Shown here piece after piece: positions 1 to 11,856 of a stretch of 64,000 bases of DNA; the stretch's first letter is position 1; the number at the start of each line of letters is the position of its first letter. Origin of the DNA: Forficula auricularia (lineage: Eukaryota; Arthropoda; Insecta; Dermaptera; Forficulidae). The position numbers and the translations under genes were made by a program. The DNA is taken from the NCBI GenBank assembly GCA_024734495.1, contig JALMQS010000816.1, forward strand, positions 9,147,092 through 9,211,091. Direction: 5' to 3'. Under the pieces are notes generated by a model, which saw only the letters and a program-made list of their open reading frames with translations, was not told where the DNA came from and did no database searches.

Positions 1-3000
1 GGAGGGTGGAAGTATTCCAGGGGATGCTGCCCGGGAGTGCTGGGTTAACTGCATTGTCCTTGAGGGAGCTGGAACCATCTAATAAATCACCCTTTTTACA
101 CAATATTCCAAAAAATAGTTATTAATTATTGCTAACAACAATCCCCTATTTAATTGTTTTCAATAATTTACCAAAATTGTAATATAAAGTTTTATTATAT
201 ACAGTAGAACCTCGTTTATCCGGACTAACTGGGACCCAAGGCAAACCGGATAATCGAAAATCCGGATAATAAAAACAAACCAAATACTCAGAAAAGCGAA
301 TTTGAATTTATTACGATAAAAAAAACATGTTTATATTAAAATTAAATAGAATTGTTTAAAAAAATACATACGTCCCTAAGTCAAAGGGAGAGTCAATCCA
401 CTTCAATGCCCGGCGTCTCTCTTTACTCCGTTTCCACTTCGTCAATATACAAATATCAAAATTAAAGCGAATTTTTGGTGAAAATTATTTCATTCTTGCT
501 ATCAGAGTTAAAAATTATTATCTATGTGAACATTTATTAAAATAAAAATGTCTACAAATCCGATCCGGATAATCCGGAGCACCGGATAAACGAGGTTTTA
601 CTGTACTTATAAAAAATAATATGAATAGAATTATATAAAAATAATTTGTAACTTTTTAACAATTCATGATGAAGGGAGAACTATTGTTTCCTGCCTTATT
701 TATTATTTTTTTTATTCCTTGACTACGGTAACTTCCTGTCTACTTATTTATTTAACTGTTTTTTAAATGATTTATTTTAAAAATAATTTAAAAACAATTT
801 CTTTAAACCCAGTGACATATTCTATTTACTTTTTTGTTTTATTTATTTGATTATTTATTTATTTATTCTTCCCAGTGTATTTATTTATTTATTTTTATTG
901 TTTGGACAACATGCGGTATTCCCTTTTTTATTGTTATTATTATTATTTTATTCTTGGTCGCAGCATACTAAGGTTTCCCACCGTTCTGCTGTGGCCACAC
1001 CCTGACCCACTCAACCGGATCCTGAGTGGGAGGATCGGAGGGCTATAAGGGGAGATGTGGAGGCGCTATAAAAAAATAATGAAAAAAGCTCTGGTTTTGA
1101 GTAATTAATTCCTGTTAATACAAGAAAGAAACAGAATCGTCCTGTATTTGATAATAAAACTTTGATTTTTTCTATCTAAAGATACCAGAAAAAAATGTTA
1201 AAAGGTGAAAGGTGATTTGACCTAGAAAGATTCAAATTAAAAAAATGTAATCCTTTAGTATATCTTATGGATAACTTTGTCATATGTGAAAATATTATTT
1301 TGTTTTGAGAAACTGAATTCAAGGGGCCTCTTTTGAGAAAGACAGATTTACTATGAAGAGTATTTCTAAGTAAGAAAAATAATAAAAAGTGAAAAGATTT
1401 TCAAGACTCGGAATGCTCTCCGTAAATTTCGGGTAGAGTCATTTAGCAATCAATTTAACCTATAATATAGTATTCAAAATTACTCAGTACGCTCGGAAGG
1501 CGAAGCAATGTCAACGCGTAAAAATCTCAAAAATGCATTCGAAAAAAATATATTTTCTGCATTTTTAAACCAGAAGCTCTGTAACTTCAGGTTCCAAAAT
1601 TTATTCAGTTCTCCATAATGGAAAAAAACAACATTTTGGTACCAGAACGAACTTTCTGCAACTTTCTGTTCTTGAGTTATCTTGGGTATCAGAATAAAGT
1701 CACACAGGCAAACAGAAAATAAGCATTGTTGAAAATGATCTTTCTTCACGTTTCAAACATTTTTAAACAATAACATTTTTTTAAGAAAATTCAATACATC
1801 GGCTGGCCTAACAGCCAGACTCGGTCCTCTAGGCGTATTTAGAGTAAAATTGAGCTTACCCTTTGTAATGTGCGACACAGGACTTCTAATTTTGAAATAT
1901 GTTTCTGCTGTTGTGTGACGATATTTGATGAACTATGCATTTGGGATTCAAGTTCCTGAAGACTGGCCTCGCAGGAACCAATCCCTCCATCTCCATCTAC
2001 AAAAGTTATGTTACATTTACGAGTTTTGTAATAATTAAAAGCTTCTTATTTTAAAGTTAATAATTACATTAAGTTACTTTTTTTATTCTATTGAAAAATA
2101 ACTATTTTTAAATTTTAATTATTATACAGAATAAAGAAGAAATTAACTAATCAGTGACCTTGGCCATTGGAACCAAGAAAGATGAGGATAAGAAAGAAAG
2201 GTCTTCATTAATCAATCATTCAGAATCTACAAAATACCTTTCAATCGAATATTAAATTAATAGTTTAAAGCCACTTTTGAACGACAACAGGTACCTACAA
2301 ATAATTTTTAAGAAAAAATAAAACCGACTTCAAAAAATTAAATGCAACAAATAAAATACACTAAAAGGTATAAAATAAATTCTTATTTAGTTACAACTAA
2401 ACGACGAAATATTAACATGAAATTACTTTTTGAAGTCGGTACCAAACAAACTATACCTATAAGCGAGCATACCTTCCAAACGTACTAAGTAAGATCCGTC
2501 GAGTGCGATTCATAAAAGGTATATGTTTGGCACCGACTTCAAAAAGTAATTTCATGTTAATATTTCGTCGTTTAGTTGTAACTAAATAAGATAATAATCA
2601 TTTTATACCTTTTAGTGTATTTTATTTGTTGCATTTAATTTTTTGAAGTCGGTTTTATTTTTTTCTTAAAAATTATTTTTATTTTCCTCTTTTTAGTGAT
2701 GTTATTAATAGTGATCATATCATCAGAACTTGACCAAATTAATATGACACCATCCCTAAGATACCCCCTTTCGAATAAAAAAAGAATCATCGAAATCGGT
2801 TCATAAACAAAGAAGTTAGGCCTAAACAAACCTAACAAAAAAGGTCTAATACCTATGAAAAAAATGGGACCAATCGGAAGATAGACTGAACCCAATGCAA
2901 TTTTTTTTTCAAAATCGGTTCACAATTGGCGGAAATATGAGATAAGATAGGCACAAAAATAAAAAAATAAAATAAAAAAAAATTCAGTCGAATAGAGAAC

Positions 3001-6000
3001 CTCCTCCTTTTTTGAAGTCGGTTAAAAATCACCTAAATATGGCCGCTTTGAGGTTCTCTCACACTGTCTCTTTAGAGTAATAAAGTTTTTAGAAAATTCA
3101 GCCTAATTTTAGTTAGGTAATGAGATCTTTTCAAGAATATTTTACATCTCATGATAAAAAAAGAATACTTACATATTTAGCTTACGAGCTACAATACTTT
3201 GACAGACAGATAGACATTGTATTGACACTAATAAGGCAGAGTTTTACTTTTGAAACAATCTCTAAAAAACATGAGGATCATGAATTTTTTAACTTAAAAA
3301 TTGTATTATATTTTGATAGAAATTCAATAAATTTATGTGTAAATATCAATATATAGTATAATGTAGTTATATTTTTTTATTAGAGTTGATGAGGGAAATT
3401 AGCTAATTATTTAATTAATTTATTTAACAATAAATTAATTCAAATAAGAAAGATTTAATAATAAATATTTAAAAAGCAATTACATACCAGCTCCTAACAT
3501 AGCTAAAACACGGACAGCAGTACGATCTAACGCATCCCTCATAGCAGCTTTTTCTGTCCTTTCGGCATCTAATTCTTTTCGCATTTCATTGAGTTCAGCC
3601 TGAAGACGCTCTCTTCCTTCTGTTAATTGTTTCATTTGAGCTAAAAGTTTATCTACTTCCTCATGGCGTCTATCAACCTATTAAAATTTATAAAGAAAAC
3701 ATGGATTTTTGATCAAAAATATATTTATTTTTTATTCAAAATTTTACTGCTCTTTGTATTCAATGTACTTACTTACTTGTAAAACAAATAAATAAAATTT
3801 GATATGAATATGGTAGACTGAGGTAATGGCAATCACTTAAAGAATTTTTGACTAAATTATACAAGTCTAACTTGCATGTTATTTTGATTAACTCCGATAG
3901 AACTAATTAAGAATACTTTCTAGAGTTTATAGTAACGTTTTTAAAACATTTTAAAATCTTATAATTTTTTTTATAAAAAATATTTTGAATAAAACTGCAG
4001 TTTTGCATGATTGCCCATATATTGGGATAATGGAGTCGCTATTTAAACCCACATAATTATTTTAACAATAGTTAATAGAGTAAAGGGTGTGTAGTTTCAC
4101 AGTGAATGAAATAAAACTCAAAGAGGTTTATACAAACTCAATATATTTCGGATTATTAGTCCATCATCAGGAATTTACAAGTTAATACTAGTTAATACTG
4201 GTTAACTTGTAAATTCCTGATGATGGACTAATAATCCGAAATATATTGAGTTTGTATAAGCCTCTTTTGAGTTTTATTTCATTCACTAGTGAAACTACAC
4301 ACCCTTTACTCTATTAACTAACATCATGTTTCACCTAAAACCTACACCACTTTCCATAAGTAGTATTTTAATAATATTATATTTTTATAATAATAGCCTA
4401 ACACTAAAGTTAGAGTGCAAAAGCCATATTTGTAGAGGTAAAAACAAATTAAATATCTGTACTACATTTAAAATAAATGTGCGATTAAACATGACACACA
4501 ACTTAGTAAAGTTAACGGTAATCAACATTTCATACGCAAGTAATATTCATAAACTTAACGTGGTAAAAAGAAGTTAATATTTTACAAGAAAAGACATAGA
4601 TTACAACTGGACCTAACAAAATCTAAATACAAAATGCTAAGATGGTGACTCACTCGCAAGGATATCTCCAAAACGTCCTGAGGTAGGAGCACATGCTAAG
4701 TATTTTTTACTACAAAGCAGATGCGAGATACCATGGTGACCGTCATTAACCCAATCTCTCCTACTCAGTTCGATTTAACTTGTTAAGTTTTGTAATATCT
4801 TAATCTACATAAGTAATATGAAATATTTTAATCGAGTACCTGAATTAGCTGATCCTGGGTTCGAACAACGTCTCCAAGTTCTGAGATGCGAATTAATTTT
4901 CCAGCTACTATAGATTCTAAATCGGAAATAGTTAGAGATGTTTGTACGCTTATCTCATGGAATATTCTTGTTTTAGCATTTGTCCGTCTACTTGCTCTAT
5001 TCACTGACACACTTCTAGGATGACTTACAACAGTACTATTTGTATTAGAATTACTTGAAGAAGATAGAGGAGATTTTGTTCTTCGAGTTTGTCTTCGGGG
5101 CAATGTGGCGAACTTTTCAATTGCCGAAGATTTGTGTTCCATTGTTGTAGGAGTACTTGCGGAAGAACAAGCTGCTGAAGCAGCCTTTCTTGGTAAAGGT
5201 TTGGCTGTTGATGGCCATCTCCCATCATCTAATCGAGGGTTGGCACGAGAAAGACTTGGTGTACGGGAAGATTTGTGATCTAATACAGATGTGCATTCTT
5301 TTTCCTTTGCTTTTGAAGACGCTGTTGCAGCTGTAATTCCAGTTGGTGTAGTTCGTGATCGAGTAGTTGAGAGTGTTCTGCTTTGAGTTTTACTAACAGG
5401 TTTTGATGTTGTGTTATGAGATTTTGTTGTAGCTGAGGCAGGCGTTTTTTTAGAGAACTAAAATATTATAAAATAAATTAGTTTATTCATTCCTACATGT
5501 TTATACATCTCTAATCTAGAATTATCATAGTAAAATGTAATGTAATATGTTATGTAAACTATATATATATAGAATAATATAATTTTTATACATTGTAAAA
5601 TAGAAGCCTTACTTACAGAAATTAAAGGCGTAGAAGGTTTCGGATTAACTGATGATGATCGACCAGGTCGAGAACGTGTTCCACTTGCAGTGCTGGTTAT
5701 ACGGGGAGTAGACGAGCCATCAGGACGTCTTTTAGGTCCCGTTGTAGATCGTCGTCGTGGTCCTACCTCTCCCTTTATAGAAGAACTTTCTGAACCTCCT
5801 TCAGAAGTACAATCTCCAAATTTTTGAACAGTAGTATTAGTGAGTAGTTCTTCAGTATCATCGCAAAAACAACTAAGTAAACTTGAATCACAAGAAGCTG
5901 TTGCACACGAACTATAACCCCCAACACTTTCAGGACCATGACTGCTATGAAGACTTCTAGTGAGAGCTGGTAATGGTTCATGGTTCCAACATCCTTCCAC

Positions 6001-6144
6001 TCCACTATCACTACCGCCACTTGGATTTGTTTTTTCAATAACCGTTATCATTAGAGGATCTGTTTGATTCATCAAAATACTATCTTGACTTTCGTCTGCT
6101 ACCAAAGTTTGGTCAGCATCTGAAGTAGACGCCGTGCTTTCCAT
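1..6144 (-). CDS. Unrecognised Ser/Arg-rich coiled-coil protein, 5' five exons (partial)
   Basis: I do not recognise this gene. I assembled five exons from reading frame and splice signals: 6144-5617 (ATG, 176 codons, donor GTAAGT), 5457-4840 (206 codons), 3677-3488 (63 codons plus 1 nt), 1996-1860 and, less surely, 78-1. All junction phases agree and give at least 517 residues; the 3' end lies outside the window. The N-terminal ~180 residues are acidic and serine-rich, with a short cysteine cluster (SLLSCFCDD). Next comes a basic Ser/Thr/Pro/Arg-rich stretch with RTPSLSR and EKFATLPRR motifs. The third exon is a clear heptad coiled coil (EEVDKLLAQMKQL onward), continued by KHISKLEVLCRTLQR in the fourth. 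This layout suits a cytoskeletal or scaffold protein, but that is inference. The 5' UTR appears spliced: an acceptor AG lies at 6170-6171, and a four-codon uORF precedes the ATG. Confidence 0.72.
202..603. mobile_element. Pogo/Tigger-like MITE with TA target duplication
   Basis: Terminal inverted repeats begin CAGTAGAACCTCGTTTATCC on the left, and the right end carries the inverse. TA dinucleotides lie at 200-201 and 604-605. The 402-bp interior has no ORF. The CAGTAGAACCTCG terminus is characteristic of pogo/Tigger-type Tc1/mariner elements. It is non-autonomous and sits in intron or 3' sequence of the left-edge gene. Confidence 0.85.
2322..3024. mobile_element. AACCGACTTC-ended foldback element, copy A1
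   Basis: The element opens with AACCGACTTCAAAAAA and closes with TTTTTTGAAGTCGGTT. The first ~340 bp form an inverted repeat (arms about 2322-2440 and 2530-2660), followed by a ~360-bp unique AT-rich segment. Copy 17448-18177 has the same architecture, and 10860-11088 keeps only the unique part. There is no coding capacity. It lies in an intron of the left-edge gene between exons 3488-3677 and 1860-1996. Confidence 0.75.
4146..4170 (-). ncRNA. Hammerhead-like core in D1, left arm
   Basis: On the minus strand the order is CTGATGA, one T, a GGA/TCC helix II with a 7-nt loop, then GAAA followed by TATATT. The conserved catalytic-core bases are present. Helix III would be AT-only and no good NUH cleavage site is obvious, so activity is doubtful. 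Confidence 0.4.
4217..4241 (+). ncRNA. Hammerhead-like core in D1, right arm
   Basis: This is the mirror copy of the core at 4146-4170, on the plus strand: CTGATGA, extra T, GGA/TCC helix II, GAAA. It sits in the opposite arm of the same palindrome. Confidence 0.4.
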
Positions 6145-6641
6145 TTTTTAGAATTAAAATTTATCCATCCTGAAAATTAAAAAAATGAATTTATTATAAT
6201 ATATTAAGTTGGCAAAAGAATCGGGACCTTCTTACTGAATAGACAAAATCTTTATATTTGAAATTTCATATTTATTAGTTCAATGACCTGGTCAGAATAT
6301 TTACATTTTTTATTTTTCGGAAGACATTATAAAGAATGCCGACCATTCATTTATTAGTCCCTTATTTATACATTAAGTACAAAATACATATATACAATAA
6401 ACTAATTTACATTAACATAAATGGCAATACTGTTTAATATAATTACGGGAAGGCACTACTTTGATCAGTTGTTCGCCAAGGATCTATCCCGGGCGTAGTC
6501 GTGTTCGAGAGCATGGAATGGTCATAAAGAACCGTGAAAATTCAAATAGGAACCTTACAGCATTCTGGAGGTAAGATGCTGCAGAATTCCCTGAGTTATG
6601 TCTAGCGAGGACGATGACTGGACCGAGTTATTTATAATATA

Positions 6642-7020
6642 CAGGATGTCCGCGACTAATTTGAAATGTATGTAATACAACATGTATTCGATGCATTAAG
6701 AAGATAGATACAACTGTGGATACAGATTGTTATGAAGTTTTGTTTGTACAATCACACAATTCTACATGTGCCCCACGAGTGGGACGGAGGATACTCGATT
6801 TCTTTCCAGGTAGCCTGTAGCATCTGTGGTGTAACTGTCTCAATAGCAGCTCTAATCCTCTCACGAAGCTGTTCCAGAGTTGACAGTTTGATCGAGAAAA
6901 CCTTGTCCTTAACATTCCTCTACAGGAAGAAATTCAGGGGAGTAATGTCAGGCGTAAAGCATAAAGCTTTAGGCGCTTGTGTAGCACATCGTGGACAGTT
7001 GATTTCGAGAGAAATTTAAA
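6642..7020 (-). pseudogene. Tc1/mariner-type transposase C-terminal remnant
   Basis: Reading the minus strand from about 6990 gives the C-terminus of a DDE transposase: LTPLNFFL, an in-frame stop where Trp is usual, then RNVKDKVFSIKLSTLEQLRE and an ending in GAHVEL. Relatives have DFFLWGYVKDKVY and an RGAHIE ending. A terminal repeat (TACAGGATGTCC) lies at 6641-6652. The N-terminus and the catalytic D,D region are absent, so the copy is dead. A separate mariner-like end (TTAAGTTGGCAAAAGAATCG) lies at about 6206. Confidence 0.6.
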
Positions 7021-7079
7021 TTAAATATCCACAGCTAAGCTACCATGTACCACCTAACAAAATTATATGGTACGGAAAT

Positions 7080-7150
7080 ATATATATAATAGATAAGGAA
7101 ACCCTTAAGTATGCGAGCCCGGCTCGCACTTTACCGTTTTTTTTTTTTTT
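7080..7150. repeat. Dispersed repeat end with GCGAGCCCGGCTCGCA palindrome
   Basis: A short conserved segment (GGAAACCC, TATGCGAGCCCGGCTCGC, CCGTTTTTT) recurs at 9868-9915 as GGAATCCTCGGTATGTGAGCC and so on. It looks like the 3' end of a dispersed insect repeat that finishes in a T tract. There is no coding capacity. Confidence 0.5.
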
Positions 7151-7747
7151 GTAATTTATTTAAATTTTTAATATTCAAAATATTTACTAAACTACTAATA
7201 TAGAATATAAAAAGCTCTTTTTGTATTCAGGAAGTGAGAAGGCATTAGAATAAACTTTTTATCAATTGAAACACGGGCAATGTAAAAGTTTTGTTAATGG
7301 AATGAATCATTCAACGGACAATAGGTCATAGACATCGACCAACGAGGAGTTCTTATATGGAGAGCAAAAAGTGAAAAGTATAAATAACATTTGATAAGTC
7401 TTCCTATCCACATGTTTTTACAATAAGACAAACATTTTTTATTTCCCAAGATTGAATTTAGTTGAAGGGTTTCCTTTGTAGAGTTTATCTTTAGACAATT
7501 GAAATAAAGATTCAAATTGTCTTCGTTAAACACTAGCAAGTAAATTTACTCCATTTACGGAAATTTTAAGGTCATCATGAATTGAATCATAAGTGAAATA
7601 TCAAATATTTGCTGTTATTTCTTAAAGGAGAGGCATGAAATAAAATGTAAATATGGGAGGAACATGTGTATTAAAACAGGACTTTTTTACATGAGAGCAT
7701 TCTGAACTTTCGTTAGGTATAACGAAAAACTGGTAAATTGTTAAATC

Positions 7748-8086
7748 CGAGGAGTGAACCGCGACCTAATATGCTGTACACCTACTTCCACTTGTACTTC
7801 CAAATATTTCCAAGTACTTCTAAATATTTCCAAGTACTTCCAAATATTTCCAAGTATTTCTAAATATTTCCAAGTACTTCCGAATATTTCCAAGTACTTC
7901 CAAATATTTCCAAGCGCTTCCAAATATTTCCAAGTACTTCTAAATATTCCCAAGTACTTCCAAATATTTCCAAGTACTTCCAAATATTTCCAAGTGCTTA
8001 CGAATATTTCCAAGTACTTCCAAATATTTCCAAGTGCTTCCAAAATACTTCCAAATAGGTGTACACCTACTTCCAATCACCCCTCG
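7748..8086. mobile_element. hAT-like MITE C1, expanded by an internal minisatellite
   Basis: Terminal repeats are CGAGGAGTGAACCGCG on the left and the inverse on the right (CACCCCTCG). The flanks are a perfect 8-bp duplication, GTTAAATC, at 7740-7747 and 8087-8094. Eight-base duplications are the hAT superfamily signature. Sister copies at 19732, 39968 and 63717 are only 139-153 bp; this one is 339 bp because the interior is a tandem array. Confidence 0.85.
7796..8058. repeat. 20-bp minisatellite inside MITE C1
   Basis: Twelve full units and one partial unit of consensus CTTCCAAATATTTCCAAGTA, with few substitutions. The array creates long open frames on both strands (repeated WKYLEIF-like peptide). 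These are artefacts of a stop-free repeat and not genes. Confidence 0.92.
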
Positions 8087-8429
8087 GTTAAATCCAACAA
8101 AATACGACATTCCAGATATAAGGGGAGAAACTAAAGCTTATCAGAAAATCGGATTTAATTTTCTAAGAGCCTACACCTCAAATAAAATAAAACATCTGTG
8201 TTATTCGAAAAAAATAAAATAAGATATGTGTGTTATTCGAAAAAGTCTCAGTATTTTATAATACCTATACCTAATGTTCTTCAATGTTATTAATAATCAC
8301 AATATTTTATACAACAATCAAAGAAAATCTTTAAAAGAATTGAAAAGTTTCGGGAAAATTTTTCTTCCATCAATCATAAATTTAAAACCTAAGTATATAA
8401 AATATATTTGAACTTGGAATGAAAACAGT

Positions 8430-9150
8430 TTACTCGGTAAGCTCGGCAGGCAGGTTTCGTATTTCTATTGAATTCACTCGAATTTTTTTTTGCTCATGTT
8501 GTAGTTAAAAATGTCTGAAATCTGGAGAATAATCAACTATTATTTTTTTCTGTGTGTTCGTCTCAGCAAGCTTAGAAATCAAAGCATCATTTTAAACATG
8601 TTTTCTGTGTTCAAGCAATCATTTTCTGAACATTTCAAATGGTAGAAAATGGTCCAAATAGAACTCTGATGTCGCGCCATTGATTTAAGTTCAAAAAATT
8701 CATAATTAATTGTGGAGAACTGATTAGATTTTGGAATCTCTAGCTTTAGAACTTCCGCTTCAAAAATGTGGAAAACTTATTTTTTATTGAGGTAAAAAAC
8801 GAGCATAGATTCTTGAAAAAGTTTTCACTTTTTCCTCCAATTAATTTTTCAAAATATCTTATAGTGAGTCCGTGGCTAAGATATTGTCTGCAGCCTACCT
8901 AAAAAACTGATAAGATTTCCAAAAAGAAATTTTAAATTTCGTCATTAGATTCTGAGATGAAAAGCCAAGTCGATTTTGAATGAGATTAAATTAGTCTTGA
9001 GGCTTTTGAAGGAAAAAATTAATATCATTATTACTTTGAACGATATGAACCAAATTTTGTGACACTTTATGACCTTGTGAAATAAATTGGACAAAAATAG
9101 TTTATCCAAAATTGGGAAGGAGAGAGGAAATTAATAAAATTAAACCTTTA
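8430..9150. repeat. Degenerate dispersed repeat with no gene
   Basis: I see no gene here. Phrases such as GAACTGATTAGATTTTGG and CTGTGAAATAAATGGGACC recur at about 12490-12700, 13900-14300, 43340-43450 and 61440-61560, so this is old copies of one or more dispersed repeats. The type of element is unclear. Confidence 0.45.
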
Positions 9151-9320
9151 GGGTATGTTTTCCTCGGTGCGACTATCACGATGATAGTTCAACAATAATC
9201 CTGCAACGAGGAAAACGTACCTTACCGGCAGTCGTTCGAAGGAAAACAGCTCCTTAAGAAATACAAAGAAATAGTGGTCAACAACGATCATCGTTGAACG
9301 ATCATCGAGGAAAGTGTACC
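9151..9320. mobile_element. PIF/Harbinger-like MITE with TTA duplication
   Basis: The 170-bp insert begins GGGTATGTTTTCCTCG and ends CGAGGAAAGTGTACC, so the termini are inverted repeats. TTA flanks both sides (9148-9150, 9321-9323). A related sequence at 12560-12600 lacks the insert and reads straight through (ATTAAACC, then TTGAGCC), giving a natural empty site. The 3-bp TTA duplication points to PIF/Harbinger. Confidence 0.8.
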
Positions 9321-10110
9321 TTAAACCGTTTTGAGCCAAATTTGGTATAGTAATACTTTAGAAACATAACCAATAAATGGATTAAAAATGAGAAAAATAG
9401 GAGGGGAGGTAAAAAAATCAAAATAATTAAATCTTTAGCAGATGTGAATAATATTTTTCATAATTAATCTCTAGGATTCTGTGGGATAAATGTGGCAAAA
9501 ACAATTTATCTAAAATAGGGAGGAAGGATAAAAGTTCATTGAATAAATGACGTAAGAATCAGCGAATGATTTAATTATTGGCAGTAGTGTTATTTTTTTT
9601 ATATCACTTTTTTTGACGTACAAAAGAATTTGGCAAGTCTTGACTTTACCACTGCCCCCGAAAAGGGAAAAGTCACGTGGTGTGTTTAGGACAAGCTAAT
9701 TTTTTTTATATTTGTAATAAGTTTTTTTTTCAAACATTAAATAGAAATGATTCGGTAGTTTACAGAAAGCCTAATTTTTGACAAAAAAAACCAGCTTAAA
9801 ACTTCTTAAGTTAGGTTTAAATTAAAATCTGTTAGTTATCATTAATTATCGATAATATTTATATTAGGTACGGAATCCTCGGTATGTGAGCCCGACTCGC
9901 AATTGGCCGGTTTATTTTTATAAGGGCCACATAAAGGAAAGCAGACGTCAAACAAGAATAAATTGAATAAAAATTCATTCGGGACTACCCTAACTGACCA
10001 GTTGACAAAATCAATAAATGTTAGAAAGGTGTTTACGTGTATACCCGTGAGGGTGTTGGTTGGGGATCATGGGTTTTAGAACATTCGGGGAGGAACGATT
10101 GCGTCGTGGT

Positions 10111-10124
10111 GTTGCCATGGCAAC
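10111..10124. promoter_or_regulatory. Perfect palindromic X-box (RFX-type site)
   Basis: GTTGCCATGGCAAC is an ideal X-box, the site bound by RFX factors, which drive ciliary genes in animals. It lies in a relatively GC-rich ~150-bp patch in AT-rich DNA. Short ORFs start on both sides: a plus-strand ATG at 10150, 26 bp away, and a minus-strand ATG about 40 bp away that could splice after MIPNQHPHG. No downstream exons could be identified, so the target gene, if any, is unknown. Confidence 0.4.
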
Positions 10125-10859
10125 CCGTACTTTCTGCATTAGCCTCCCCATGTCATCAATTTTAAGCAAATTCCAACATTCCACCTTTTTAACAAAATAC
10201 AAAACATACGAACAAGGCCGAATAAGACGCGCACCTAAATTGAGATATTTTACCTGTTTAATAGCCTCAAAATTATTAGTATTTATTAATTTATTTTTCT
10301 TTACAAAATTTTGCTACTCTGGACCTCATATCGTTTTTATTCTATTTATTATTATCTAATAATAAACAAAAAACTTATTCTGAAAAAGATAAATACCAAT
10401 ATATATTTATATATACCTAATTAATTTATGTAAGCATTCTGAAAAAAAAATGGACGAGAGTTAGGTATAACTTTTTCAAGACACTGTGCGTTCTCTGTAA
10501 CTAAAGGAGACATTGTAATTTTTTATCAGTGGACGGCTTGAGCTAAAAAGTTGAAACTTGGCAGAGAGATGTAGTTTATTTGTGTGCCAAATTTTAGCTT
10601 ATATGATAATTCAATTTTTTTCTGATTTTCCGCATTTTCGAACTCAAATTTCTGAATCTAGAAAGCCCAATATCTAATATTTTTTTGGAGCTAACAACAG
10701 AATCAACTTTATACGGCTTTCCTTTCTTGGGGTTTTCTCCATGTTTCAGTCATTTCTAAACACTCAAAAAAATCGAGTGAATTCAAACCAGAGGCACGCT
10801 CGTCAAATAGTAAGTATTAATAAAAAAGTTATATGTATTTTAAACGGTGTCAAACCCCT

Positions 10860-11088
10860 TTATTCAGAGGTTGGATCTTAACCGCTGCCTTTGTGAGATG
10901 ATATGAACATACATAACAAAAAAGGTTCAATACCAATGAAATTTATACGGGACCAATCGGGAACTATACTGAACCCAAAGGAAAAAAATCATCGAAATCG
11001 GTTCACATGGTAAAGAGAAATCAACGGACAAACATAAAAAAAGACATTCCGTTGAATTGATAACCTCGTCCTTTTTTTGAAGTCGGTT
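10860..11088. mobile_element. Truncated AACCGACTTC-family element A3
   Basis: This matches the unique right-hand portion of A1 and A2 (GGGACCAATCGG, ACTGAACCCAA, CATCGAAATCGGTTC) and ends in the shared TTTTTTTGAAGTCGGTT. The inverted-repeat half is missing. Confidence 0.65.
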
Positions 11089-11850
11089 AAAAATAAGATT
11101 TTGTTAAAGACTAAATGTTATATCTAATACTTTCCGTATGGAGAAGAAAACGAGATCAATCTTGCAAAATTATAATAATACACGATATTACAACATTTCT
11201 TAGCAATATTTAAAATAATTGAGTTAAAATGATTATTTTTTCATTAAAGGGAAGCGTAAATGAAGGTCGTGTGCTCACTACTATTTTATTATACCATATG
11301 TTAATCTTACCAAAACAGATGGCCATCTAGAATAGGGGGAAATGTTTTAAATTTATGTACAAACTCTAAACCCAAAAGTCAAAAAAGTAGATTGTGATAA
11401 CTTGCTGTCTTTAATAATTAAATTAATTTAAGTTTCATGTTACCTAGAGTATTTAATCAACTTCAACCAAATATGGTTTTGAAAGGTTTTATTTAAAGTA
11501 AACAATCTTAGACCAATATGGTTGATAGATTGAATGTAAGATCTCAGTCATGGATTTAGGAGTGTGTGTATTTATCTTCAAATAGATAGGAAATTAGCCT
11601 TGGTCGTTGTGAAGACCGTGATAGCAGTTTCTCAATTCTAAGCTCTGTTCAACTTAATCGGCCTCATTTGAATTATCAGGTTGAATGTTATTTAGCTTAA
11701 GGCGATTATTCTAGGATAAGATTCTGAGATAACTTAATTTTTAATCGAGATCAAAAAAGGAGGAGTTTATCAATTCGATATATATTTAGATATATTCTAA
11801 CGATAGTGTGCTGCAAATTTTTTTAACGGTCTCCCTAATATACGTATATA
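11089..11850. other. No identifiable feature
   Basis: AT-rich sequence with no convincing ORF, RNA or intact element. A short AACCGACTTC-family phrase (AAAAAAGGAGGAGTTTATCA) occurs near 11755. Confidence 0.5.
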
Positions 11851-11856
11851 AATATA

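Larger units (their letters stand above)
4069..4320. mobile_element. 252-bp palindromic element D1 with ribozyme-like cores on both arms
   Basis: This is a near-perfect palindrome with arms of about 110 bp, centred near 4195, in an intron of the left-edge gene. Each arm contains a hammerhead-like core (CTGATGA, helix II, GAAA) on opposite strands. The outer ends (GTGTAGTTTCAC) recur at 62819-62885. The sequence just right of both copies, starting ATCATGTTTCACCTAAAACC, is also shared, so the family extends beyond the palindrome. The outermost arm bases differ between copies yet stay self-complementary within each. Confidence 0.7.

Noticed and set aside
950..1070. Small GC-rich patch with ACTCAACCGGATCCTGAGTG hairpin, possible SINE
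   Set aside because: No box B, tail or second copy found in the window, so it could not be supported as an element.
1480..1749. 89-codon minus-strand ORF near the left-edge gene
   Set aside because: It matches a dispersed repeat also seen at 19140-19350 (GGGTATCRGAAT, CACGTTYCAGACATTTTT), and lacks phase-compatible splice sites to join the gene.
7741..8134. Overlapping 111- and 126-codon open frames on both strands
   Set aside because: They are stop-free translations of the 20-bp minisatellite inside MITE C1, not genes.
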